DNA of 64,000 nucleotides from Oscillospiraceae bacterium (GCA_015068935.1 SVJO01000004.1:1-64000); one strand, 5' to 3'; positions 19,798-30,600 are shown, counted from the first letter of the stretch. Notes: generated by a model not told the origin, from the sequence alone. Numbers and translations are program-made.

Positions 19798-20371
19798 ATG
19801 CTCTGCCGCCGCCTGAATTATATTTATTCATAGCGCTTTCGGCTCCGTTTTTTATTATTTCAGGAACTGCTTTTGCGGCTGTTTCGACTGATTTTGACAT
19901 TATTTTAATATCTTCATCTGTAAACTTTGCAAGCACCCAGTCTTTTAAGTCATAGCCGGGAGGCTTAGAACCGACTCCTAATTTTATACGGGGAAAGGCA
20001 TCGCTGTTTAGCTGGTATATAATTGATTTTATTCCGTTGTGACCGCCGTCAGAGCCTTTCTTTCTTATGCGCACACTTCCTGCCTCTAAGCTGACATCAT
20101 CATAGATAACGATGACATTTTCTGCAGGCACTTTATAATAATCTGCAATTTCTCTTATGCTCTCACCCGAAAGGTTTACAAAAGTCTGCGGTTTTACAAG
20201 CATAATCCGCTCGCCTTCAATTTTGCCTTCTCCGATGAGGGCTTTGTGTTTTATCTTATTTACTTTAATGTCATAAAGAGCAGCCATATAATCAATAGCA
20301 ATAAAGCCTATGTTATGCCTTGTGCTCTCATATTTTTTTCCTGGATTTCCTATTCCAACAATTATATACAT
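19796..20371 (-). CDS. pth: Peptidyl-tRNA hydrolase
   Basis: MYIIVGIGNPGKKYESTRHNIGFIAID, LVKPQTFVNLSGESI, GSDGGHNGIKSI. Confidence 0.97.
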   Translation of the reverse strand: MYIIVGIGNPGKKYESTRHNIGFIAIDYMAALYDIKVNKIKHKALIGEGKIEGERIMLVKPQTFVNLSGESIREIADYYKVPAENVIVIYDDVSLEAGSVRIRKKGSDGGHNGIKSIIYQLNSDAFPRIKLGVGSKPPGYDLKDWVLAKFTDEDIKIMSKSVETAAKAVPEIIKNGAESAMNKYNSGGGRA

Positions 20372-20376
20372 ATTTC

Positions 20377-21027
20377 TTATCCTTTCACTCTTGTTAGTGC
20401 CATTCCGTCGCCAATGGGGATTATTGTTGTGTCTAAATCATCGCGCGAACACAGCATTGTTAAAAATTCACGCATCTTATTTGTAATGGTTCTGTGTTTC
20501 CTTTTGGCAAGCTCATCTGTTGCAATCATTCCGCCATATAAAACATTATCTGTTATAATCAGTCCGCCATTTTTAATTTTTGACAGACATTTCTCAAAGA
20601 AAACTCCGCTTTGTCCTTTGGCGGCATCTATGAAAATCAAATCAAAAGGACCTTCTATTTTATCAAGCTCTTCTTCGGCATCGCCAAAAATTGTTTTAAT
20701 ATTTTGTTTTGCACCATATTTTTTTATATTAATTCTTGCATTTAAGAACATCTCTTCATCGCGTTCAATAGTTGTTATATGGGCAGTTTTTTGAGAGGCG
20801 TCATACATAAGCATAGCAGAATATCCAATTGCTGTCCCAACCTCTAATATAGTCTTTGCATTTGTAAGAGAAACTAAAAACCCCAACAATCTCCCTGCTT
20901 CGCTCTGTATTACGGGGATATGGTTTTCTCTTGCATACGCATATAACTCCTGTAAAAAAGGGGATTCTTTTTTTACTGTGTTTTTTAAATATTCAGATAT
21001 GAAATCATATGTAATATAGTTATCCAT
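20377..21027 (-). CDS. O-methyltransferase family 3 (TrmR/caffeoyl-CoA OMT-like)
   Basis: TILEVGTAIGYSAMLM, FDLIFIDAAKGQ, GGLIITDNVLYGG. Confidence 0.88.
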   Translation of the reverse strand: MDNYITYDFISEYLKNTVKKESPFLQELYAYARENHIPVIQSEAGRLLGFLVSLTNAKTILEVGTAIGYSAMLMYDASQKTAHITTIERDEEMFLNARINIKKYGAKQNIKTIFGDAEEELDKIEGPFDLIFIDAAKGQSGVFFEKCLSKIKNGGLIITDNVLYGGMIATDELAKRKHRTITNKMREFLTMLCSRDDLDTTIIPIGDGMALTRVKG

Positions 21028-23233
21028 TTTCTGTTCCTCTCAGCCACGCATCAAGTGATGAATAGCGGCATTCTTCAAAATCATTATCAACCATTTTCTG
21101 TGCCGCAATTCTGCTTCCTAAAAGTATAACACATTTTGAGGCGCGTGTTATAGCAGTGTAGAAAAGATTTCTGCTCATGAGCTTGGGAGCACCAGAAAAA
21201 ACAGGCATTACAACTACAGGGAATTCACTTCCCTGACTTTTGTGGACTGTTATTGCATATGCAAGCTCAAGTTCATCTAACGTATTATTTGAGTATGTAA
21301 CTTCTTTATCATCATCAAACACCACGCAAACACTGTCCTCATCAATAGAACTGATGAAACCCATGTCACCGTTAAAGACACCGCTACCTTCTTCTGCTCC
21401 GTCTTTCCGCTTCCAGAGAAGGTCGTAGTTATTTTTAATCTGCATGACCTTATCTCCTACACGTAAAATTCTTGACGGGAAAACCTTTTCATTTTTTTTG
21501 CCATTTTGAGGGTTTAGTGTGTCCTGCAGAATTTTATTAAGATTAATTACACCTGAAACTGTTTTTTTCATAGGTGAGATGACCTGAATATCTGTCATGG
21601 GGTTATAGCCGTATGCTTTGGGAAGTCGGTCTGAAACTAGAATTTTAACCTTATTTGCTATGTTTTCGATTCCGTTGCAGTCAACAAAGAAGAAATCCTT
21701 GTTTTTGACATTATATTGTGGATACTCTCCGTTATTTATTCTATGGGCATTAACGACTATCATACTTTCTTCTGCCTGACGGAAAACTGTGTCAAGTCTT
21801 ATCACGGGGCATGTTTTTGATTCTATAATGTCAGACAGGACATTTCCTGCACCGACAGAGGGGAGCTGGTCTGAGTCTCCGACCAGAATAAGTTTTGCCC
21901 CTGCGCTTAGTGAATCGGCAAGAGATGACATTAACAGGGAATCAATCATGCTGACTTCGTCCGCAATTATGACATCATATGGGAGAGGAAAGTCACTTCC
22001 TCTTGCAAATTCCTTAAATATGTCATCATCAGAAAAACCGATTTCGAGCAAACGGTGAATAGTCTTTGCTTCCATGCCCGTAACAGAGGTCATTCTCTTT
22101 GCAGCACGGCCCGTGGGGGCTGTAAGTGCAATTTTTTTGCCCATATCTTTAAATACATCTATAATAAATTTGATTGTTGTCGTTTTTCCTGTGCCCGGAC
22201 CTCCTGTTATTACTGTAATGCCCGATGTGACAGCTGTAATAACAGCTTTTCTCTGGGCATCTGCAAGTGTAATATCAGTATTTTTCTCGATGCGTCTGAT
22301 TATCTTTTCAGCATTTTCGCAACCGTCTTTTTTCATAGCGGCAAGTCTTTTAAGGTTTGATGCCAGCAGGCGCTCGCTATTATAGAATTCAGGAAGAAAT
22401 ATTCCTTCTTCGCCATTGACATTTGCAGAATACAGTTCTCTTTCAATTAATAGACCGACTAAACCATTTTCAGCTGCCAAATCAGAAATTTCAAGAATTT
22501 TAACAGTTAATTTTATAAGTATATCACGTGGCAGATATGTGTGACCGCCTGAAAAAGCAGAGTATAAAAGCACATATTTTATGCCTGAATGTATCCTGTG
22601 CTCATTTTCGTTTGTGATGCCCATGCCCTTTGCAATACTGTCGGATGTTTTAAAACTAATTCCCCTCACAGAGTCGCAAAGTATATACGGGTTTTCTTTT
22701 ATAAGAGCTATAGCGCTTTCTCCGAAACGGTCATAGATTTTTACGGCAAAGTTTGTAGATATTCCGAATTTGTGCAAAAAAAGAATAAGACCTTCTTTAG
22801 AGCGGATATCTTCATATGCTTTTCCAATTTTAAGAGCTTTTTTAAGGCTTATGCCGTTGATTTCTGCAAGCCGCTCAGGAGTCTCTGAAATAACTGAGAG
22901 AGTGTCCTCTAAAAAATAATTCACAATTTTTCTTGCAGTTGCCTCACGTATTCCGGGAATAACACCTGATGAAAGGTATGTCAGGATTTCCCCTGTAGTT
23001 GATGGCTTGAGCTTTTCAAAGGCGGTTACTTTAAACTGTTCACCATAAACGTAATGAGTGGTCCATATTCCGGTCACTTTCAAAAATTCACCTGCTTTTA
23101 TGTAGGGAACAGTACCTGTGCATGTAAAGAGACCAAAAGAATCGCTGTAAAATTCAAAGACAGCATATGAATTTGACTCGTTTGAAAAAATAATATTTTC
23201 AACTGAGCCTTCGTATGTGAGATATTCTTCCAC
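21020..23233 (-). CDS. recD2: RecD2-type ATP-dependent helicase
   Basis: ITGGPGTGKTTTIKFI, TAPTGRAAKRM, DEVSMIDSLLM, TVHKSQGSEFPVVVMP. Confidence 0.94.
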   Translation of the reverse strand: MEEYLTYEGSVENIIFSNESNSYAVFEFYSDSFGLFTCTGTVPYIKAGEFLKVTGIWTTHYVYGEQFKVTAFEKLKPSTTGEILTYLSSGVIPGIREATARKIVNYFLEDTLSVISETPERLAEINGISLKKALKIGKAYEDIRSKEGLILFLHKFGISTNFAVKIYDRFGESAIALIKENPYILCDSVRGISFKTSDSIAKGMGITNENEHRIHSGIKYVLLYSAFSGGHTYLPRDILIKLTVKILEISDLAAENGLVGLLIERELYSANVNGEEGIFLPEFYNSERLLASNLKRLAAMKKDGCENAEKIIRRIEKNTDITLADAQRKAVITAVTSGITVITGGPGTGKTTTIKFIIDVFKDMGKKIALTAPTGRAAKRMTSVTGMEAKTIHRLLEIGFSDDDIFKEFARGSDFPLPYDVIIADEVSMIDSLLMSSLADSLSAGAKLILVGDSDQLPSVGAGNVLSDIIESKTCPVIRLDTVFRQAEESMIVVNAHRINNGEYPQYNVKNKDFFFVDCNGIENIANKVKILVSDRLPKAYGYNPMTDIQVISPMKKTVSGVINLNKILQDTLNPQNGKKNEKVFPSRILRVGDKVMQIKNNYDLLWKRKDGAEEGSGVFNGDMGFISSIDEDSVCVVFDDDKEVTYSNNTLDELELAYAITVHKSQGSEFPVVVMPVFSGAPKLMSRNLFYTAITRASKCVILLGSRIAAQKMVDNDFEECRYSSLDAWLRGTENG

Positions 23234-23253
23234 GATTCTTCCTCCTTATTAGT

Positions 23254-24162
23254 TTATACAAGTGAATCAATATCAATATCTTTTGCAATATCAAGCCACC
23301 TGTAGCGCTCATCTCGAGTAAACCATGTAAGCTGACGCTTTGCATATCGGCGGCTGTTTTGTTTTACTTTTTCTATTGCCTCATCTTTTGTAAGATTTCC
23401 CTCAAAATATGAGACAATCTCTTTATATCCGATTCCCTGCATTGACTGCATATCGCGTGTCACTCCCGAGGCTAAGAGAGAGGACACCTCACCAAAAAGC
23501 CCGTTTTCGACCATGCTATCAACACGTCTGTTTATTCTGTCATATATAAGTGAGCGCTCAGATGAGAGCGCATACATTTTGAAGTCATAGGGGCTCGGAA
23601 CAGTTTTAGAGCGCGCGTTGTGCTGCGTCATGGTTTTACCAGTCTGATAGTATATTTCAAGCGCTCTGACAACGCGTTTTATATTATTGGGATGAATTCT
23701 CTCCGCAGACTCAGGGTCAATTTTTAAAAGCTCATCGTGTAGAGCTTCAGCCCCGATGTTTTCTGCTTTTTTGAGAAGCTCATCTCTAAGAGAATAATCT
23801 GTTTCAGTTTCCGTAAAGTTTACATTATCGACAAGAGAAGAAATATAAAGACCTGTCCCTCCTACAATTATAGGGAGTTTTCCACGTGCAGAAATATCTT
23901 CTATATGTGCTTTGGCACGCATTACAAAGTCACATACGGAAAACGAATCAGTGGGCTCTATAATATCAATCATGTAATGGGGAATTTCTTCCATTTCTTC
24001 CTTAGTAGGCTTGGCTGAGCCGATGTCTAGCTTTTTATATATTTGCACAGAATCAGCAGAGATAATTTCGCCGCTGAATTTTTTTGCAAGACTTACGGAA
24101 AGTTTTGTTTTTCCCGTGGCCGTTGGTCCGCCTATTATAATTATTTTTGTTTTGTTTTCCAT
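23254..24162 (-). CDS. miaA: tRNA dimethylallyltransferase MiaA
   Basis: MENKTKIIIIGGPTATGKTKLSVSLAKKFSGEIISADSVQIYKKLDIGSAKPT; start at 24162 leaves 1 nt after the mutL stop rather than using the longer ORF. Confidence 0.96.
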   Translation of the reverse strand: MENKTKIIIIGGPTATGKTKLSVSLAKKFSGEIISADSVQIYKKLDIGSAKPTKEEMEEIPHYMIDIIEPTDSFSVCDFVMRAKAHIEDISARGKLPIIVGGTGLYISSLVDNVNFTETETDYSLRDELLKKAENIGAEALHDELLKIDPESAERIHPNNIKRVVRALEIYYQTGKTMTQHNARSKTVPSPYDFKMYALSSERSLIYDRINRRVDSMVENGLFGEVSSLLASGVTRDMQSMQGIGYKEIVSYFEGNLTKDEAIEKVKQNSRRYAKRQLTWFTRDERYRWLDIAKDIDIDSLV

Positions 24163-24163
24163 G

Positions 24164-26125
24164 TTACACAATCCTTTTAAACTGTTTTTCAATGAAATCC
24201 TTTGTAAAAGCAATTGTAATAGGCCGTCCGTGAGGACAGGTGTTAATTTCAGGAAGAGCAAAAATATTATCTAAAAGCTCCTTTATTTCGGTATCAAACA
24301 GCTTTCTGTTTGCTTTGATTGCGCCTCTGCAGGCTATCCGATAAAGCATTTTTTCTGCAATTTGTTCATCGATATTCTTTCTGTGTGCAGAAAATAATCC
24401 GATAATTTCAATCATGGCTTCTTTGATTTCAAACTCTGTAAGCTCAAGGGGGATGCTCCTTATAATTATATCGGCTTTTCCAAACTCCTCAGCCTCAAAA
24501 CCAAGAGAACAAATATCCTCTTTATACTCACAAAAAGATGCCATTTCAGACGGAGTCAGTTTTACAACAGTCGGCGTCAGCAGAACCTGAGAAGCTATTT
24601 GTCTGTTTTTGTAGCCTTCTTTAAGGCGCTCAAAACGAAGTCTTTCGTGAGCAGCATGCTGGTCAACCATCATCATCTGACCGTCTTTTTCAATAATTAT
24701 ATATGTATCAAAAATCTGACCGCATATTTTATACATGGGTTTTTCAGGCGCTTTTTCTATACTCACCTGTATAGAAGCAGCTTTGGTGTTATCCTTAACC
24801 TCTGTCTGTTTTTCGCCGAAATCATCTTTCTCAGATTTTATAAATTCACAGGCAGGGGGCGTTTCATTTATACCTTCTATCGTGACGCTAGTTTCGCCTT
24901 TTTTGACGTCGTCAAAACACAATATACTGTCTTTTTTTTCTTCAACTGTTTCTTTTTTCTTCTCTTCTTTTAACTGAGAATATATATTTGTTATGACGGC
25001 GGGGCTGTCCTTTTTCTCAAACCTTGATGTTTCATTAAAGTTTACCGCATGCTTTTTGCGCGCAAACCCAGAAAAAAGTGATTCTTCAGCTTTTGCAGAA
25101 ATCGGTGAAGGTTTTTTCTCTACGACTGGGATAGTCTTTTTCTGATGCAACGCATTTTTTGCCGCCCAATATACTACGTGGTAAACAGATTTTTCATCTG
25201 AAAATTTTGCTTCCAGTTTGGTAGGGTGGACATTAATATCAACAAAGTGAGGGTCAATTTCAATATTGACAACACAGGAGGGGAATTTGCCAACCATAAG
25301 CTCCTGTTTATATGCCTCCTCAACAGCACGTGAAACGAGAGGGCTTTTTATGTATCTTCCGTTTACAAATACATTTTGCATATTTCTGTTAGGACGGGAC
25401 GCCTGTTCTTTCCCGAAATATCCCCGAAGAGAAATGCCGTGCTCAGAATATTCGCCCCTGACCATAGCATTTTTAATATCTTTTCCGTAAATAGAATAAA
25501 TGGCATTTAAAAGCTCTCCGTCGCCTGATGTGAAGAGCTGTTCTTTGTCATTATTCATAAACTTAAAAGAAATATCAGGGCGTGCGAGTGCGAGACGGAC
25601 AATAATATCTGCTATATAGCCTGCCTCAGTATGCTCCTTTTTTAAAAATTTCATTCTGGCGGGGGTATTTACAAAAAGGTCGCGCACGATAACGGTAGTG
25701 CCCTCAGGACAGCCTGCATCGCACGTGTCTGTTATTTCACCGCAGGAGCTTTTTATTAAAGTGCCTTCCTTTTCGCCGCGGGCTTTAGTATAGATTTCCA
25801 TGTTGCTTACAGCGGCAATGCTCGCTAGCGCCTCTCCTCTGAAACCTAAGGTGAAAATAGCATCTAAATCTTCTGCCTTTTCAATCTTGCTTGTAGCGTG
25901 CCTTATAAGTGACATAGCGGCATCTTCTTTTGTCATGCCAACACCGTCGTCTGTTATGCGTATATACTTAACACCGCCGTTTTTTATCTCTATGGTAATA
26001 TATTTGGCATTAGCATCTATTGAATTTTCCAAAAGCTCCTTTATGACAGAAGCAGGTCTTTCAACGACCTCGCCTGCCGCAATCATATTGGAAACTTTCT
26101 TATCTAATAGTTTTATTTTATTCAT
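24164..26125 (-). CDS. mutL: DNA mismatch repair protein MutL
   Basis: MNKIKLLDKKVSNMIAAGEVVERPASVIKELLENSIDA; C-terminal DQHAAHERLRFE and ACRGAIKANRKL. Confidence 0.98.
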   Translation of the reverse strand: MNKIKLLDKKVSNMIAAGEVVERPASVIKELLENSIDANAKYITIEIKNGGVKYIRITDDGVGMTKEDAAMSLIRHATSKIEKAEDLDAIFTLGFRGEALASIAAVSNMEIYTKARGEKEGTLIKSSCGEITDTCDAGCPEGTTVIVRDLFVNTPARMKFLKKEHTEAGYIADIIVRLALARPDISFKFMNNDKEQLFTSGDGELLNAIYSIYGKDIKNAMVRGEYSEHGISLRGYFGKEQASRPNRNMQNVFVNGRYIKSPLVSRAVEEAYKQELMVGKFPSCVVNIEIDPHFVDINVHPTKLEAKFSDEKSVYHVVYWAAKNALHQKKTIPVVEKKPSPISAKAEESLFSGFARKKHAVNFNETSRFEKKDSPAVITNIYSQLKEEKKKETVEEKKDSILCFDDVKKGETSVTIEGINETPPACEFIKSEKDDFGEKQTEVKDNTKAASIQVSIEKAPEKPMYKICGQIFDTYIIIEKDGQMMMVDQHAAHERLRFERLKEGYKNRQIASQVLLTPTVVKLTPSEMASFCEYKEDICSLGFEAEEFGKADIIIRSIPLELTEFEIKEAMIEIIGLFSAHRKNIDEQIAEKMLYRIACRGAIKANRKLFDTEIKELLDNIFALPEINTCPHGRPITIAFTKDFIEKQFKRIV

Positions 26126-26139
26126 TTTAAATCACCGCT

Positions 26140-27171
26140 TTAAAAGAATTTTGTAATATCTAAGTATGCTATAAAGACAGAAATCAGTAAAAGTGCAATT
26201 AATCCTATTGTGTGAACAAGCCCTTCTTTTTCAGGGGGGAGCGGTTTTCTCCTTATGAGTTCAATAAGGACAAACAGTATTCTTCCTCCGTCTAATGCAG
26301 GGATTGGAAGAAGATTGAATACTCCGAGGTTAACGGTCAGCAAAACAGCAAGCAGAATTAGGTTCATAAAACCTACGTACCCTGTTTGTGCGGCTTGCTC
26401 TACAGCTCCGCCTATTTCTGACACAATTCCGATAGGACCTGACATTTGTTCAACACCGAGTTTGCCTCTTAAAAGGTCAAAAAAAGTTTCAATTATAACA
26501 CGGGAATAAAAAACTGTTTCATGAAACGACTGTTTTAGGGTTGTAAATATGTTGTTATCCTTTTGTGCAAAGGTTATGCCGAAAATATATGTTCCGTCTT
26601 TAAATTCAGGTGTCACATTAAGTTTTATTTTTTCCCCTTTGCGGATTAATGTAAATTCAGTTTCATTTCCATTTGTGTCTGAAAGTTCAAAACGTAGAGA
26701 TTTATAAATGGGAGTGGAGGCTGAATTCACTTTTGTTATTATATCGCCTTCTTGTATGCCTGAAATGTATGCAGCGGAATTTTCTTCAACATAGGAAATC
26801 TGATTTGTAGGAATCTGAGGCATTGTCGAAGTTACTACAATCAAAAGAACAAAACCAAGAAGTATATTCATAAAAGCACCTGAAGCTAAAACAACAAGTC
26901 TTTTTAAGGGATGCTTGTTTATAAACGCACGGCTATCGCTTGACAGAGAATTTTCACCTTCTAGGGCGCAGTATCCGCCAATCGGAAGAAGTCTGAGTGA
27001 ATATTTAGTTTCGCCTTTTCCGAATGAGAAAAGTTTCGGTCCCATACCTATAGCAAACTCATGAACCTTGATGTCTGATAGCTTAGCTGCTATGAAGTGA
27101 CCTAATTCGTGCACAAATATTAAAATGGCAAAAATAATAATTGCCGCAATAATCGTCAGGATTGTATTCAT
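26140..27171 (-). CDS. rseP: Site-2 protease RseP/RasP (M50, PDZ)
   Basis: FVHELGHFIAAKLSDIKVHEFAIGMGPKLFSFGKGETKYSLRLLPIGGYCALEGE; NLLPIPALDGGRI. Confidence 0.96.
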   Translation of the reverse strand: MNTILTIIAAIIIFAILIFVHELGHFIAAKLSDIKVHEFAIGMGPKLFSFGKGETKYSLRLLPIGGYCALEGENSLSSDSRAFINKHPLKRLVVLASGAFMNILLGFVLLIVVTSTMPQIPTNQISYVEENSAAYISGIQEGDIITKVNSASTPIYKSLRFELSDTNGNETEFTLIRKGEKIKLNVTPEFKDGTYIFGITFAQKDNNIFTTLKQSFHETVFYSRVIIETFFDLLRGKLGVEQMSGPIGIVSEIGGAVEQAAQTGYVGFMNLILLAVLLTVNLGVFNLLPIPALDGGRILFVLIELIRRKPLPPEKEGLVHTIGLIALLLISVFIAYLDITKFF

Positions 27172-27240
27172 AAAGGATATCCTCCTCAGCTTACAGAAAT
27201 TATACTGGAAGGCAATTTTTGCCTTCCAGTCAAATAAAAT

Positions 27241-28389
27241 TTATATTTTGCTTTTAACGAATTCTCTTGCCCATTTATCGCAGTCATAAATGTCAGAGAG
27301 AGTAGGATTTTCAATAATTTTGTGGGCCTGCATTGCCGCCTCAACTGTTTCCGCAATATCTAAAAAGCCGATTTTGCCTGAAAGGAAAAGGAAAACCGCC
27401 TCCTCATTTGCCCCGTTTAATACACACGGCATAGTATGCCCTGTTTTTCCTGCTTTATAAGCAAGGTCAAGACAACGAAATGTTTCTCTATCAGGTTCTT
27501 CAAAGGTGAGATTGCCGCAAGTTAAAAGGTCAAGCTCATTTCCCGTCATAGGAAGTCTATTTGGATATGTTATAGCATACTGAATAGGAAGTTTCATATC
27601 GGGAGCCCCAAGCTGAGCTAAAACTGCGTTGTCGCAAAACTCTACCATTGAGTGAACAATACTTTGTCTGTGAACTAAAACTTTGATATTTTCAAATGGA
27701 ACATCAAATAAATGGAAGGCTTCGATAACCTCGAGCCCCTTATTCATTAATGAGGCAGAGTCTATAGTGATTTTTGCCCCCATATCCCAGTTGGGATGCT
27801 TTAAGGCATCTGATTTTGTAACATTTTTTAATTCGTTTAATGACCGTCCGAAAAAAGGACCGCCCGAGCATGTAAGAAGAATGCGTTTTACATTCTCTTT
27901 TGCATCTGCCCGTTTTTCCATGCACTGAAAAATAGCACTGTGTTCACTGTCTACAGGAATTATTTCTGAGCCTGTTTTTCTGCATGCCTCTTTAACAATG
28001 TCGCCTGCAGTGACAAGCGTTTCTTTATTTGCAAGACCAATTCTTTTTTTTGAGTTTATAGCAGCTAGGGTAGGCTTTAAACCTGCTATACCGACAATTC
28101 CCGTGATAACTGTGTCGCTTTTGGGAAGAGATGCAACATTTAAAATTCCTTCTTCTCCGCATAAAACCCTGCAAGACGTGTCAGAGAGTCTTGTTTTAAG
28201 GTCTGAATATTTTGTTTCATCTGTTGTGCAGACATATTCGGGCAAAAACTTTCTTGCCTGAGCTTCTAAAAGCGATATATTTGAATGTCCGCTTATTGCT
28301 TCTACAGAAAGCCCCGGTGTTGATTCTATAACATCGAGCGCCTGTGTTCCGATAGAGCCTGTAGAGCCTAAAATTGTAACATATCTCAT
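27241..28389 (-). CDS. dxr: 1-deoxy-D-xylulose 5-phosphate reductoisomerase
   Basis: YVTILGSTGSIGTQALDVI, LANKETLVTAGDIV, PVDSEHSAIFQ. Confidence 0.98.
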   Translation of the reverse strand: MRYVTILGSTGSIGTQALDVIESTPGLSVEAISGHSNISLLEAQARKFLPEYVCTTDETKYSDLKTRLSDTSCRVLCGEEGILNVASLPKSDTVITGIVGIAGLKPTLAAINSKKRIGLANKETLVTAGDIVKEACRKTGSEIIPVDSEHSAIFQCMEKRADAKENVKRILLTCSGGPFFGRSLNELKNVTKSDALKHPNWDMGAKITIDSASLMNKGLEVIEAFHLFDVPFENIKVLVHRQSIVHSMVEFCDNAVLAQLGAPDMKLPIQYAITYPNRLPMTGNELDLLTCGNLTFEEPDRETFRCLDLAYKAGKTGHTMPCVLNGANEEAVFLFLSGKIGFLDIAETVEAAMQAHKIIENPTLSDIYDCDKWAREFVKSKI

Positions 28390-29219
28390 TTGTAAATAAC
28401 CTCAAAAATTTGTAAAAAGTAGTAAACGGCAGGAGTGATAAAAATTAAGCTGTCTATCCTGTCTAAAATGCCGCCGTGACCTGGGATGAGATTTCCGAAG
28501 TCTTTGACATTACATTCACGTTTTATAAGAGATGCTGCCAAATCACCAAACTGTGAAAGAATACTTAAGATAAGCGAGATGGAGCATAGCGTACCAAGGT
28601 TTGTTTTAAATCCGAAAAACGAAATTATATATGCAAAGGCAAGTGATGAGAGGATACAGCCCACAACGCCTGAAACAGCGCCTTCGACTGTTTTGTTGGG
28701 ACTTATCTTAGGTATGAGCTTATGTTTTCCAAAAAGCATGCCGCCGATATATGCAAAGGTGTCTGTCATCCATGCGCATATTAAAGGAATAAATATGAGA
28801 ATGAATCCATATTTCATTGAATGAATAAGCGACAGATGGCATATAAACACAACTGAGTAAATAAGCGAGAAAAGAGATGTTAAAACATCTTTAAGAGTTA
28901 TTTTCCCGTTAAATATTACAGCACATATGAATAAAAGCATTATAAAAAGCATTAAAACATATAAAAGCTTTGATGTGCCAAAAAGCTCAAATGCCGGAAA
29001 GAAAAGTGAGCTCATAATAAATACCGCAAACGAGTATCCTAAAATCACAATAGGCCACTTTTTTTGTTGTGAAAAAGAAGTATAAAGCTCATGCATAGCA
29101 ATAAGCCCTGCGGCACATACCAAAATATTAAAATATACTGTTTCGGAAAATATCAAAGCCACAACAAAGACAGCGCCTATCAAGGCACTTGCCACTCTTA
29201 TGGCAACCTTTGACCACAT
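28386..29219 (-). CDS. cdsA: Phosphatidate cytidylyltransferase
   Basis: Multi-TM; GKHKLIPKISPNKTVEGAVSG and FGDLAASLIKRECNVKDFGNLIPGHGGILDRIDSL. Confidence 0.96.
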   Translation of the reverse strand: MWSKVAIRVASALIGAVFVVALIFSETVYFNILVCAAGLIAMHELYTSFSQQKKWPIVILGYSFAVFIMSSLFFPAFELFGTSKLLYVLMLFIMLLFICAVIFNGKITLKDVLTSLFSLIYSVVFICHLSLIHSMKYGFILIFIPLICAWMTDTFAYIGGMLFGKHKLIPKISPNKTVEGAVSGVVGCILSSLAFAYIISFFGFKTNLGTLCSISLILSILSQFGDLAASLIKRECNVKDFGNLIPGHGGILDRIDSLIFITPAVYYFLQIFEVIYK

Positions 29220-29263
29220 AATATATTTTCACGCCTTTCTTTTACCGTTTTTCGTTATTCCTT

Positions 29264-30025
29264 TTAAATTCCGCCAAATCGTCTGTTTCTGTTTTGATAA
29301 TCTAAAATCGCATGAGCAAAATCATCTGTTTTGAAATCAGGCCAGTTTATATCAGAAAACCAGAATTCGCTGTAGGCAGACTGCCATAAAAGGAAATTAC
29401 TCAGACGCAATTCACCGCTCGGTCTTATAATGAGGTCAACATCAGGTATTTCAGATGTATATATGTAAGACGAAATAGAATCTTCTGTTATACTATCAGG
29501 AGAAATTTCTCCTTTACTCACATTTTCAGCCAGTTTTCTTACAGAGTGAACTATTTCCTGACGTCCCCCATAGTTTATGGCAAGAAACAATACCATACCC
29601 GGATTGTCTTTTGTGTATTCTTCGATGTTATCAATTTCCTTATTAATTTCATCTGATAGTTTGGAGCGGTCGCCTATAACCTTGATGACAACATCTTTTC
29701 CTGCAAGCTGGTCTTTATCACGCAGATATTTTAAAAGCAAATCCATAAGTGCATTAACTTCTTCTTTAGGACGTTTCCAGTTTTCTGTGGAAAAAGCATA
29801 AGCTGTGAGATAACGGATGCCTAAATTCCCTGCAAACTCCGTTATTGTTTTAAGAGTCTGAGCTCCTGCACGATGCCCTGCACTTCGCGGAAGATTGCGT
29901 TTTTTTGCCCAACGTCCGTTGCCATCCATAATTATACCGACGTGGCGGGGCAGATTATCTTTGTCGATATGCGACAAAAGATAATTACTTCTTTTTTTAA
30001 GTAGCTTCCTTAAAATAGTTATCAT
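29264..30025 (-). CDS. uppS: Undecaprenyl diphosphate synthase (isoprenyl transferase)
   Basis: PRHVGIIMDGNGRWAKKRNLPRSAGHRAG; DLIIRPSGELRLSNFLLWQSAYSEFWF. Confidence 0.97.
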   Translation of the reverse strand: MITILRKLLKKRSNYLLSHIDKDNLPRHVGIIMDGNGRWAKKRNLPRSAGHRAGAQTLKTITEFAGNLGIRYLTAYAFSTENWKRPKEEVNALMDLLLKYLRDKDQLAGKDVVIKVIGDRSKLSDEINKEIDNIEEYTKDNPGMVLFLAINYGGRQEIVHSVRKLAENVSKGEISPDSITEDSISSYIYTSEIPDVDLIIRPSGELRLSNFLLWQSAYSEFWFSDINWPDFKTDDFAHAILDYQNRNRRFGGI

Positions 30026-30054
30026 CCTCTCAGATATTTACGGATAGATTAAAA

Positions 30055-30600
30055 TCAGACTTCCATTATTTCTTTCTCTTTTTTTGCAGAAATTGTATCA
30101 ACATCTTTAACATATCCGTCTGTGATGTTCTGAATATCTTTTTCATAGCCTTTCAAATCGTCTTCTGTTATTTCGCCTGCTTTTTTGCTTGCTTTCATTT
30201 TTTCAAGTTCATCACGTCTTATACCGCGAAGAGTAACCTTTGCTTCTTCTGCACGTTTTGAAATTCCTTTAACAAGTTCTTTTCTTCTCTCTTCTGTAAG
30301 AGGAGGGAATGTAAGGCGAATAACTTTTCCGTCATTGTTAGGTGTAATACCTATATCGGATTTTAAAATAGCTTTTTCAAGCTCGTGAAGAATTGTTGCA
30401 TCCCACGGCTGAATAACCAGAGTTCTTGCCTCAGGGACTGAAACAGTGCCGACCTGAGCTACAGGTGTCTGGGCGCCGTAGTAATCTACTGTAACCTTGT
30501 CAAGAATGGCAGGGTTTGCACGTCCTGCACGAATTGCGCTATAGTCGTGCTCTAGGGCATTTATTGCTTTGTCCATTTTATTTTTTAATTCTTCAAACAT
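30055..30600 (-). CDS. frr: Ribosome recycling factor
   Basis: ALEHDYSAIRAGRANPAILDKVTVDYYGAQTPVAQVGTVSVPEARTLVIQPWD. Confidence 0.98.
   Translation of the reverse strand: MFEELKNKMDKAINALEHDYSAIRAGRANPAILDKVTVDYYGAQTPVAQVGTVSVPEARTLVIQPWDATILHELEKAILKSDIGITPNNDGKVIRLTFPPLTEERRKELVKGISKRAEEAKVTLRGIRRDELEKMKASKKAGEITEDDLKGYEKDIQNITDGYVKDVDTISAKKEKEIMEV

Noticed and set aside
22055-22385. Two overlapping plus-strand ORFs opposite recD2
   Set aside because: Antisense shadow ORFs; no independent signals.
24599-24973. 124-aa plus-strand ORF opposite mutL
   Set aside because: Shadow ORF inside a strongly supported CDS; Phe-rich composition from antisense of Lys/Glu codons.
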